38,135 bases of DNA from the NCBI GenBank assembly GCA_002087915.1, contig LWDP01000012.1, positions 1 to 38,135 of the forward strand. The letters run 5' to 3'. This stretch comes from Enterospora canceri. Taxonomy: Eukaryota; Microsporidia; Enterocytozoonidae. Below are positions 26,297 through 34,234 of this stretch, in pieces. Below the pieces are notes generated by a model. It worked only from the letters and a program-made list of their open reading frames with translations. It did not search any database and was not told the origin of the DNA. Both the position numbers and the translations under genes were made by a program. The first letter of the stretch is position 1; each line of letters starts with the position of its first letter.

Positions 26297-26599
26297 ATGT
26301 TGCAAAAAAGCCTAATGACTCCTTACGAATTTGAGTCAGCGAAGAGACAAGATTCTGAAAATTTCCTGGAACGTATATTCGCTTATTGCGATGAACAAGT
26401 TTTTAAGGGGGAGGAAAGAAAGGTGGCGTTCGAACTTGCAATGAAATGTGAAGCGAAAACGTGGGTTCAGTCTCACTTAGGAAAAAGTTTTGAGATGATT
26501 GTGGAAGCATTCAAAATGAGGTTCGTACTGTTGGATATGATAATCCGAAACACAATTAAACATACGTTTCACATTAAGGATATAAGAAACGTATCATAA
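26297..26599 (+). pseudogene. Ty3/gypsy gag (capsid-like) fragment
   Basis: About 100 residues. Its composition and motifs fit the retrotransposon gag/capsid helical region: SENFLERIFAYCDEQ, VAFELAMKCEAKTWVQSHL and SFEMIVEAFKMRF. These resemble the 'F......a..W...l......sw..l...F...F' pattern. No zinc-knuckle follows; the frame stops soon after. It belongs to the same element as the RNase H and integrase pieces downstream. Confidence 0.5.
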
Positions 26600-26715
26600 A
26601 TGAATACTTAACTCTGAATGAAACGTTCTAATGCATCTTATAGCAAATCCAACCATACCAATGGGGTAAGTTTTTAGAGGAAATCCTTGGTGGTCTCAGG
26701 TTACACCACTTGATA

Positions 26716-27107
26716 CTACCTGATATGTCTCGTCCGTTCATCTTAGAGACCTATGTCATGGGACCGGCATTGGAGGAGTTCTGAAACAGAAAGTTGAAGG
26801 CAGGGAACTTACCGTAGATACGTTAGTATAACCTTAAAAGAAGGGAAGGGAACTGGTCAACATTTGTTTAGAAATGCTAGCTATGATCTACATCATCTGC
26901 AAACATTCCCACTACCTATTCGGTCGATTTGAGCTGAGAACCAAACATAAGCCACTGCAGCAATTTCGCTCCCTCAAGGTCCCGAGGGGTAAGCTGGTGC
27001 GGTGGCGGCTGCATCTGAACCAATTTGATTTCACTATTACCCACATTGCAAGGAAAGACAATCGGGTTGCTGACTTCCTGAGCAGGGAAGGGGTCTTGAT
27101 CCAATAA
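26716..27107 (+). pseudogene. Ty3/gypsy RNase H fragment (reverse transcriptase catalytic part missing)
   Basis: The block begins LPDMSRPFILE at 26716, the usual opening of the Ty3/gypsy RNase H; the expected catalytic Asp is replaced by Tyr. A frame change follows before GTGIGGVLKQ. It continues through EMLAMIYIICKHSHYLFGRFELRTKHKPLQ and ends RGKLVRWRLHLNQFDFTITHIARKDNRVADFLSRE, the standard end of the domain. Between the gag fragment (ends 26599) and 26716 there is no room for protease or reverse transcriptase, so those parts are deleted. Confidence 0.8.
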
Positions 27108-27134
27108 ATCACAGTAGAACCTGATTTAACACGT

Positions 27135-27658
27135 GTGATCCAGGAAGCTCATCTAACCACTGGACATGTTTGCGCAAATGTTACATTTGTACGGTGTAAG
27201 GAAGTAAGTCGCAAGGACATCAAAATGCGCGATGCCATTCAATTCTTCAGGGGATGCCAAACTTGTGCAGAGTAGAATAACCAAAGCAGCACAAAGTACT
27301 CCCTAATTTTTCGACACGAACTCTTTGGGTTAATCGGAATAGACTGCATGGGGCCTCTCCCTAGAACACAGCATGGAAACCCTTTCATTGTTTTATGCTC
27401 TGATTATGCAACCAGTTTCGTAGAAGGAAGAGCAATCAACTGTAAGATTAAGGGGATGGTTGTTAAATCTTTGATTTCTCAGGTTTTTACTCAATACGGT
27501 ACTCCTTCCGAGATTCGTGCTGACTGTGGACGCGAGTTCACTGCCGAAGTAGTGAAGGAGGCGGTGCAGCAATGGCAATCAAGGTTCAAATGTGCATCAT
27601 CACACGCACCCTGTAGCAATGAGAAGATAGAGCGTATTAATGGTAGCCTGTCGTGATT
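27135..27658 (+). pseudogene. Ty3/gypsy integrase fragment: zinc-binding region and catalytic core
   Basis: An HHCC zinc-binding segment (AHLTTGH ... CQTC) ends at a TAG near 27273. The core then reads ELFGLIGIDCMGPLPR with the first catalytic Asp, SEIRADCGREFTAEV with the second, and CSNEKIERINGSL with the Glu. All three acidic residues of the DDE triad are present, although the gene is cut by stop codons and by the insertion-like segment after 27648. It is not a functional gene as it stands. Confidence 0.8.
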
Positions 27659-28106
27659 TAAGAATCCGACAACAGAAAATTTAGCAACATTTACCTGATT
27701 AAAATCAACCATCATTACAGGAGAAGTAGACCGTGAGAGAGAGGCAGATGTCCCCAGAGAGTTGGAAAAACGACTGGTGAAAAGCGCAGGCGAAAGAGCT
27801 ACAAGATGTGATTGGCGGCCAGAAGGAGAGCCGTAAGGAACCAGGAGTCGCGGAGATCGTGGTGATCATGGAGTGAGAGACAGCTGGGATGGACATGATG
27901 TCCAAGATCCAAATGATGCTGGAAAAGTAAGTAAGGAGCGAGGACTTGGGAGAGGACTCCCAGGTGGTGATAAGTCTCGCAGTGATCAGGAGAGAGAACC
28001 GCAAACAGGAGAACCAGGAAGGTTCAGAATGGGGGAGAGACAAGCAGGAGCGAAATCACCAAATACAAGATTCCCCTTATTCTACCCCTTGGCCCGGTTA
28101 CGACAG
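27648..28106 (+). other. Insertion-like segment inside the integrase
   Basis: Between the integrase core (ends near 27648) and its C-terminal domain (resumes near 28107) lies about 460 bp that integrases of this family do not have. It is G/A-rich, with one frame broken by only a few stops. It is bounded by CTGTCGT at 27648-27654 and its reverse complement ACGACAG at 28100-28106. The composition differs from the AT-rich flanks. It may be a nested insertion, a displaced gag part, or a rearrangement. Confidence 0.35.
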
Positions 28107-28701
28107 TAACCTAATACTCATATTAGTAAAACTTCTGGAGAATAATGAGCAATGGAATGACACCCTAGAGTTGGCTCTCTTCTCCCAACGCACTGTCCCT
28201 ATTCAGAGATTCAAAAAGTCTCCATATGAACTTTTGTCTGGACTCACCCTCACCAAGGAGGACACGGATCTAGGACAAGCTGAAAAGAGACGCAAGGCAA
28301 TCATGAAGAATGTGCAAAATACTCAAGAAAGAAACGATGAGCGCCTGGTGCAACTAAATGAAGCAAATAGGGGCATAGCACGAAATGATGATTTGTGGAT
28401 GGGACAAACAGTCCTATATTGCAATAGAACCAGGGAAAACAAATTTGATGAAAGATTCTCGCACTCATTTAGAATCACCAAAATCCATAGGCTTGGAACT
28501 TATACAATCATCAACATGACGTCCGACCTGAAGATTAGAGCCGCCGGGAATGACATTAAACCGTACACTCTGGAAGATGCAGAAATACTCTTCGCAGAGC
28601 CTCCAGAAAGCTGCTCTAAGGCAGGAAGAGTGTGGACGATCGGACCACAGATAAGATTCAAAGTACCTGGTCCACTAGCACCAGATGATCAATCAGACTA
28701 G
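28107..28701 (+). pseudogene. Ty3/gypsy integrase C-terminal fragment
   Basis: The frame resumes with LENNEQWNDTLELALFSQRTVPIQRFKKSPYELLSG. This is the helix after the catalytic Glu and the 'sPyell.G' motif of retroviral-type integrases. It continues through a charged helix to ENKFDERFSHSFRITKIHRLGTYTI, matching the 'KfderfsGPy.I....g..tY.i' end of gypsy integrases. It finishes with a short acidic and Pro-rich tail. Confidence 0.7.
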
Positions 28702-29176
28702 TTTATGTAAAGAATCACGAAAATGTTCAGTGAACAAGGAGTATAATCATATACCCTGACTATGACACTGACTATTTAAGGAAAATATGCAGAGGGGGTA
28801 TTTCAATAAATGAATATAGCTAAGAAAGACCAAGCTAAGAGTATTTACATTAAATCTTCTGAAGAGGTGTCATGGTGTCTGACACCTCTGGATCCCGACG
28901 TCACTGAGGAAACAAGCTTTAACAGGTACCTTTAAAGAAGGGGTGGACAGACGTATTTACCGTCTTTTTAAAAGTTTACTCACTAGTTTGATCAATGATG
29001 GATTTGACAGTGAGGTATAAAAAAGAAAATGCGAATCATTACCCAGCGTATGAGTAACATTACAGTAGCAACAAGTGTGCGCGCCAGAAGAGCGGTACAG
29101 GCGCCAACAGGCTAATATGATTGAGTAAAGTCTCATCATTACCTGGTTGTATTAACTATTATAAACTAACCCTTTT
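28702..29176. other. Intergenic stretch with a 10-bp perfect hairpin
   Basis: No gene is seen. AGAGGTGTCA (28863-28872) and TGACACCTCT (28880-28889) form a perfect 10-bp stem with a 7-nt loop. GCAGAGGGGGTA near 28788-28798 resembles a polypurine tract of a retroelement, but no 3' LTR could be recognised. CCCTTTT precedes the next ATG at 29177. Confidence 0.5.
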
Positions 29177-30811
29177 ATGATTACAAGAGAAAATACGAAG
29201 AGAAAACTTTTAAAAAAAGTGCTTATATTTGAGCTAATGCTGTGCATATTGGTAGCATTTGTGATCATATTTCTATATATCATTAAGGATGATAAAAAAA
29301 CAACAATCAAAAGCACCACAAGAGAAATACAACCAAAAACCTCAGATCACACACCTCCTAAATTAACATACAGAAGAACGACAACACCTGAATTATCAAC
29401 ATCCGAATCCTCAACATCCAGAACAACGACAACTCTTAAATTACCAACGCCTGATTTCGAAACTCCTGAGGAAGTACATATGGAGACTCAAGAGAATATT
29501 TCACCAGGAGTCACTCCTTTATCACCGATAAAACAAAAAACACCGCCAAAATCCAGATCACCAATAAGACAAAAAACACCACCTAGTCACAAACCAATAC
29601 TAACAGAAGAACCATATGTGTCACCAAAGCAAGTATCTACACCGCCAAAACTACGAAAACCAATACACCATCCTATCGCCAAACCATCACTACAGCAGAC
29701 ATCGATGTTTTTACCAAATCCAACACAGAAAGGACTGCCAGCAACAAAACCTGGTCCACCTACAGTAGGATTGTCATTGCCAGCAGCAAATCCAAATAGA
29801 CCAAAATTACCAGCAGTGAAACCATCACTAAGATATAATCCACTAGGAACAAAACCACTTGGAGCAATAGCATCATTAGCAAAATATACAGAAGCTGCCA
29901 AGCCACCGCCTGCTAATCCAAATGATCTATTTATCAGAGATAACTTCATAAAAACGGCCAAAACGATTGAATCATTATTCCGCCAATTCAAACATGGTAA
30001 AATCCAGGAATACATGCTAAAGCTAGGATACGAGAGGGTTTATAATACAGAGAAGACCAAAATTTATATTAGTGATAAATATTGTCTGAAGATAAACACA
30101 CCAATGGAGCTAAACGGAGGAACAGAATGTGACATAATGAAGGATTTAGATCATCCAAACGTGATCAAGATGCATCACCATTATTCATTCGAAGCAGGAT
30201 TAAGGAGAAAACTGATTGTAGTGATGCTGACTGAGAAACTGGAGAAAATAGATGAATCAAAATATTCTGGCGACTATTATGCAATTCAGAGAATAGCAAA
30301 AGATATTCTGAATGGATTAGTTTACCTTCAGTCAAGACGCATTATCCACAATGACCTTAAACTAGCCAATTTGATGCAGAAAAAGGTAGATGGAAAATAC
30401 GTTACAAAAATAATTGATTTTGATATTGCAGTGGTTGCAAGAACTGGAACATTAGTGGTTAGATTTGCTCCAATATGGCTCATGCCACCTGAGCTACTAA
30501 TGGATAAGAGAGTGGGGATGACTAGTGATATTTGGCACCTTGGACTTCACGTAATTTGTCCTCTGATTTGGCCTGAAAAAAGAAAGAGCGAAAAGACTAC
30601 GATGTATTCTAATAACGTTTATGATTATTTTGGAAATAGACTCAATAACAGAAGTAACTACATCAAGCGAGCCAAATTCAGGTACGCAAAGCCAGAAAAA
30701 CCAAACCCACTGATTGAGAACTTTCTAGATTGTTGTCTAGAAATTGATGAAACTAAGAGATGGAGACCAGAGATGCTTCTTAGACACAAATTCATAACTG
30801 AAGTCGAATAA
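29177..30811 (+). CDS. Membrane-anchored atypical protein kinase with Pro/Thr-rich stalk
   Basis: 544 residues. A basic N-terminus (KRKLLKK) leads into one membrane span (about 15-37). Residues 40-260 are Pro/Thr/Ser/Lys-rich and repetitive (SPIKQKTPPK, SPIRQKTPP), so an extended stalk. The kinase domain covers about 275-544: Lys305 in YCLKIN, Glu317 as the likely helix-C partner, IHNDLKLANL with Asp393 and Asn398 (HRD becomes HND), IDFDIAV at 414-416 (DFG becomes DFD), MPPELL (APE) and SDIWHLG. No glycine-rich loop is seen. The metal and catalytic Asp are kept, so activity is possible but unusual. With basic residues before the span, the kinase would face the lumen or outside, though charge is present on both sides. 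CCC precedes the ATG. The partner is unknown; a parasite-surface or secreted role is inference. Confidence 0.8.
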   Translation: MITRENTKRKLLKKVLIFELMLCILVAFVIIFLYIIKDDKKTTIKSTTREIQPKTSDHTPPKLTYRRTTTPELSTSESSTSRTTTTLKLPTPDFETPEEVHMETQENISPGVTPLSPIKQKTPPKSRSPIRQKTPPSHKPILTEEPYVSPKQVSTPPKLRKPIHHPIAKPSLQQTSMFLPNPTQKGLPATKPGPPTVGLSLPAANPNRPKLPAVKPSLRYNPLGTKPLGAIASLAKYTEAAKPPPANPNDLFIRDNFIKTAKTIESLFRQFKHGKIQEYMLKLGYERVYNTEKTKIYISDKYCLKINTPMELNGGTECDIMKDLDHPNVIKMHHHYSFEAGLRRKLIVVMLTEKLEKIDESKYSGDYYAIQRIAKDILNGLVYLQSRRIIHNDLKLANLMQKKVDGKYVTKIIDFDIAVVARTGTLVVRFAPIWLMPPELLMDKRVGMTSDIWHLGLHVICPLIWPEKRKSEKTTMYSNNVYDYFGNRLNNRSNYIKRAKFRYAKPEKPNPLIENFLDCCLEIDETKRWRPEMLLRHKFITEVE

Positions 30812-30814
30812 ATA

Positions 30815-32099
30815 CACTCTGTTGCAAAAGTTTGTGGACAGCCATAAACTTCTTGATATACTCTCTTTTACGGCTCTTATGCTACACGATACACTTTTTG
30901 CGTTGCTCTTTGCTGTTTCTTTTTATCTGAACTCAGATGGTTTGGTGGTTGAACAGATAGAGACTAATTTCCAAAAATGATTTAAATTCTTGTTGCAAAA
31001 GTTTGTGGACAACGCTATAACAGCAATATTAACAAACAGACACAGGGTTCTACACTTGTTTTAAGGTTTATCGTGTCTAAAAACATATCAGGTGTGAAAA
31101 TCTTTTCTCAAGCTTGAACAAGAGATCACTTTAATATTGATCAAAGTGAAACACAATTTCATAATGATTTACCACGACACGAACATATAAATAGCTAGAA
31201 CGTATGTTATAGACGCTATAAACTTGTTAAGGATGCCTTTGTATGTTCTGAGCACTCAAAAAGGCTGTTGGAATAAATATTTCATTTAATGATCAGGTTC
31301 GTTTCTCTAAAAAAAACATGATCAAGAGAGGTATGATATGAGAATCATACGTAAATATATATAAAGTGAATGTTTATTCTGTTGTAGTAGGTGTGAGCAG
31401 CTCTAAATGAATTATAATGCTTGTGTTAACACTATTAAATGACAAAAAAAACCTTAAGCTCAAAAACGATCACATAAAAACATGCTAATTGAACTGTATA
31501 AAGAAAGGAAAACATCTGAAATGATGTGAAAAGGTTTAAACTGCTTAAAAATGATAATGTGCAGCACAACCCGCATATAATTGATGAGTAAGAAGATTTT
31601 ATCAACCTCAATAATGGAATAAAATTTAAATATTGTTTATTCTGTCTAACAATTTCAGGTAAGCTCTATTTGGGATCTATTGATATTATAATAATCTCTA
31701 TTGACTATGTTAAGCTAATTAAAAGAATACCTTTTGGGTACATGTATTCTGCTGATCACTATTTGATTTACTAAAAAAATATTGCCTTAGTTCAAACAGA
31801 CAAAAAGAGCAGTAAGTGTGGAGTAGATGAGGTATTGGGGTACTCAACAGGACTATTAACTTATCAAACATAATCCCAGTGAGGAAATGACTAATATATT
31901 GTCATAAAGGTTCATAATGAATACAAAAAAGTCGATCAAAATAATTTCTTGAAAGTGATCGTCCAAGAAGGTTAGGATACAATTCAACGTGCCTAAATAA
32001 GCAGTTTCGTCTTATAAATACCAAACAGGAAGTGTATTACGGTTACCATCAATGTACAGAAGATTAAACAGAAAGTCAACAAACTTTTGCAACGGAGTG
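30815..32099 (+). mobile_element. Tc1/mariner (IS630-type) transposon relic, 1285 bp
   Basis: Terminal inverted repeats of 25 bp, differing at 2 positions, lie at 30815-30839 and 32075-32099; the shared core is GTTGCAAAAGTTTGT. Each end is flanked by TA (30813-30814 and 32100-32101), the target duplication of Tc1/mariner elements. The total length is typical. Inside, no intact transposase survives. One plus-strand stretch (about 31685-31774) reads ISIDYVKLIKRIPFGYMYS, like the first catalytic Asp region of an IS630/Tc1 transposase, with the following acidic residue lost. Another (near 31485) reads LIELYKERKTSEM, like its N-terminal helix. Stops and frameshifts are many. It landed 3 bp after the kinase stop codon. 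Confidence 0.85.
30992..31010 (+). repeat. Internal direct copy of the transposon end
   Basis: GTTGCAAAAGTTTGTGGAC repeats the inner part of the left terminal repeat, 172 bp further in, in the same orientation. The outer CACTC part is absent. This recalls the IR/DR layout of some Tc1 elements, but no internal copy was found at the right end. Confidence 0.7.
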
Positions 32100-32168
32100 T
32101 ATAAGAAATAGTTTACCCTAAACCCCAATTATGGACAATGAATCATCAGTAAATGCTACACCCAACAC
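32100..32168 (+). repeat. Interspersed ~70-bp repeat, copy 2
   Basis: AGAAATAGTTTACCCTAAAC and ACAATGAATCATCAGTAAATG match copy 1 with few changes. It starts exactly at the right TA of the mariner relic, so the transposon inserted at the repeat's edge. Confidence 0.75.
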
Positions 32169-32641
32169 CTGTGATGTGTAATGTTAAAGGTTCAGTTTGT
32201 AACAGAGTCTCATATTTTTCCTTTATTTATACTTGTTTCTTATCAATTAACATCTCACCTATTTGTCTTCAGATGTAAAATACCCTCGTTTCAGTCTTTT
32301 TTAACAACTCAATTTTAGCAGCCTAACTGATCTGTCAAACTATGAGAGGTTTTGTGATCGTTTGGTTTTAAGACTTACGAGGGGACGTATCGTCCACAGT
32401 GTTTCACATATTTGAATCAGAAAAATACAAACAAGAACAATCAGAAACATACCAAATATCCTATATGTGTCTAAATATTTTTGTAGCTGGGTATAAGAAA
32501 CCGTTTTTCTTGAATCTCAAACAGAGACAATAAAACATCAGTAAACATTACATCTAACAATTCTATTTCTAATGATCCAATAAAAATTTCAATCAAATAT
32601 AACGTAAAAACCCAATAGGTAATACTCTTTATTACCCCTTA
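32169..32641. other. AT-rich intergenic stretch with repeat copy 3
   Basis: No coding frame is seen. A third, diverged copy of the 70-bp repeat lies at 32491-32560 (GTATAAGAAACCG ... CATCAGTAAACATTACAT). The last 20 bp carry ACCCCTTA directly before the next ATG, the same signal as the paralogue at 24839. Confidence 0.5.
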
Positions 32642-33550
32642 ATGAACTCAAAACTAATTCTTCGTTTCAAGAAGCACCTGAAGACCGTTAAGAAAGAGTA
32701 CGGTATGTTTGCGAGTCTGCTTATTGCTGCTGTTTTGGGTATAATGCTTGCATTGCTCCTATACAGGCGGGCATTTCATTTGCTGGTCAAATGGCAAGTT
32801 ATAACATTAAAAGAGAAACTGGAAAAGAGTGTGGATCTCATTGAAAAAGAGCGAAAGCAAAAGAAAGCAAAGGATAAGGAGAAGAGGTTTAACGAGGAAA
32901 AGTACTTCCCTCGTTCATTACACCTTGTTCCTGATAGGGCAAAAGACCAGGTCAAGATGGCTGTTGACGAAATCTGCAAAAGAGTGCATTTCTTCAACAC
33001 CATGAAGGTAGAACAAATACAGAAGCTGTTTAAGTCAGAAGACATGCACTATTTGGTGGTTGGTGATAACAAACGGGAACTAGAACGTACTGTTGATGAA
33101 ATTGTATCAGGAGTAAACAAGAGACTGAATCAGATGAAGAAGTTCCGTGATGAAGATAAGGACTTAGACAAGGTGAAGTGGGATGATGATTCAATTTCAA
33201 ATGATGAAGTGATGGTGTCAAAAGTCACTATAGGCCTGTTTGATATAACAGGTATCTATTTCGGAGAGGCAGAAGAAAATATAAAGCGTCTATTCAGCCA
33301 GATGCTTGAGGAAAAGGATCCGTATAATGCCAGTATCACTGTATTTAGTGAGTGTCAAATGATATTCAAGAAAAGAATTGAGGGAGAGAATTCAAGTGGA
33401 TTGATTGGATCAATTCTAGCTGAGGTACTGGGGCAATTTAACAGGTTGAATGAGAAGCCAGGACCAATCTTTATGATTGCATGGACTACTCTACCACGAT
33501 ACGTGGATTCAGCCATAAAAAGGAGATTCTTTAACCTGATTACGGTTTGA
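32642..33550 (+). CDS. Membrane-anchored protein with degenerate AAA-type domain, copy B
   Basis: 302 residues, the same length as the paralogue at 24839. The membrane span (about 22-41) and the C-terminal AAA-like region share the same lost Walker A and Walker B residues. The last 312 nt differ from copy A at only 5 positions, all silent. Residues about 45-110 and 165-195 have many replacements. The first 20 nt after the stop also match. The identity pattern suggests gene conversion or selection on the AAA-like part. Both starts follow CCCCTTA. Expression is therefore likely for both. Function is unknown; as dimers or hexamers at a membrane they might serve as adaptors, but that is inference. 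Confidence 0.7.
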   Translation: MNSKLILRFKKHLKTVKKEYGMFASLLIAAVLGIMLALLLYRRAFHLLVKWQVITLKEKLEKSVDLIEKERKQKKAKDKEKRFNEEKYFPRSLHLVPDRAKDQVKMAVDEICKRVHFFNTMKVEQIQKLFKSEDMHYLVVGDNKRELERTVDEIVSGVNKRLNQMKKFRDEDKDLDKVKWDDDSISNDEVMVSKVTIGLFDITGIYFGEAEENIKRLFSQMLEEKDPYNASITVFSECQMIFKKRIEGENSSGLIGSILAEVLGQFNRLNEKPGPIFMIAWTTLPRYVDSAIKRRFFNLITV

Positions 33551-33630
33551 ATGGTATTATTAAAGAAATAGGCTACATATTGATATCATTTATTCAGTCA
33601 ATTAACCCCAACTAATCTAGTACATATACC

Positions 33631-34086
33631 CTATTTTGCCTTAGACAGAATCAACATTCCTAAGACCAGTGAAAGAAGCCCAATCAACTCCCCAAATATC
33701 AGCAGCAAGAAGTAGCTTGACGTGAACTTCTTCTGTTTCGCACGGGCAATGGCTGCGTCCTTGGCTATTCCGCCCATCACGTATCCACAGAAGGCACATG
33801 CGAATCCTTGTAGAGCACAGCCACCAAGGCATTGAATTGCGCCAATCAGCGTCTTAGGCGACTTGGATGCCATGTAGAAGTAGAGAAGCAGTGAGTAGAT
33901 TGCAGGCGCAGACGTAAATGCCATTGGCATAATTGAGAATGTCAGGTCTAGGTCGAATTCAACTGACTTGCAGATGCCCTCTGTGGCGAGATTCAGTCCA
34001 ATTCCAACGCCAATGAGGGTAGGAAGCATCGTCAGACACGTCGATAGTGCATTCAGAATCGTAATCACTTCATCGGTGCCAATCAT
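33631..34086 (-). CDS. VMA3: V-type ATPase proteolipid subunit c
   Basis: 151 residues, close to the usual 155-165. Four membrane spans are evident (about 8-30, 50-72, 88-108, 125-148). The proton-binding Glu stands in the last one (LLLIFGELIGLLSLVLGM), as in Vma3, and GYVMGGIAKDAAIARAKQKK forms the conserved polar loop before it. Copies of subunit c form the rotating ring that moves protons into vacuolar and endosomal compartments. The N-terminus is slightly short. No CCC signal is seen at this start. Confidence 0.9.
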   Translation of the reverse strand: MIGTDEVITILNALSTCLTMLPTLIGVGIGLNLATEGICKSVEFDLDLTFSIMPMAFTSAPAIYSLLLYFYMASKSPKTLIGAIQCLGGCALQGFACAFCGYVMGGIAKDAAIARAKQKKFTSSYFLLLIFGELIGLLSLVLGMLILSKAK

Positions 34087-34234
34087 TTGTTATTCGTATT
34101 CAGGCAGTATCTCCAAACACCCTGAGACAAAAAACAAACAATTGTCTTCATAATCCAGCTATCAAAGTGCATGACTAACGGTCACAACCACTTCACTACC
34201 CCACCTGGGTAAATTTTGATACGAATCAACCCCA

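Noticed and set aside
27873..28109. 78-codon frame in the purine-rich segment of the integrase as a gene
   Set aside because: Arg/Gly/Asp-rich translation with no motif; the other frame continues into the integrase C-terminal part.
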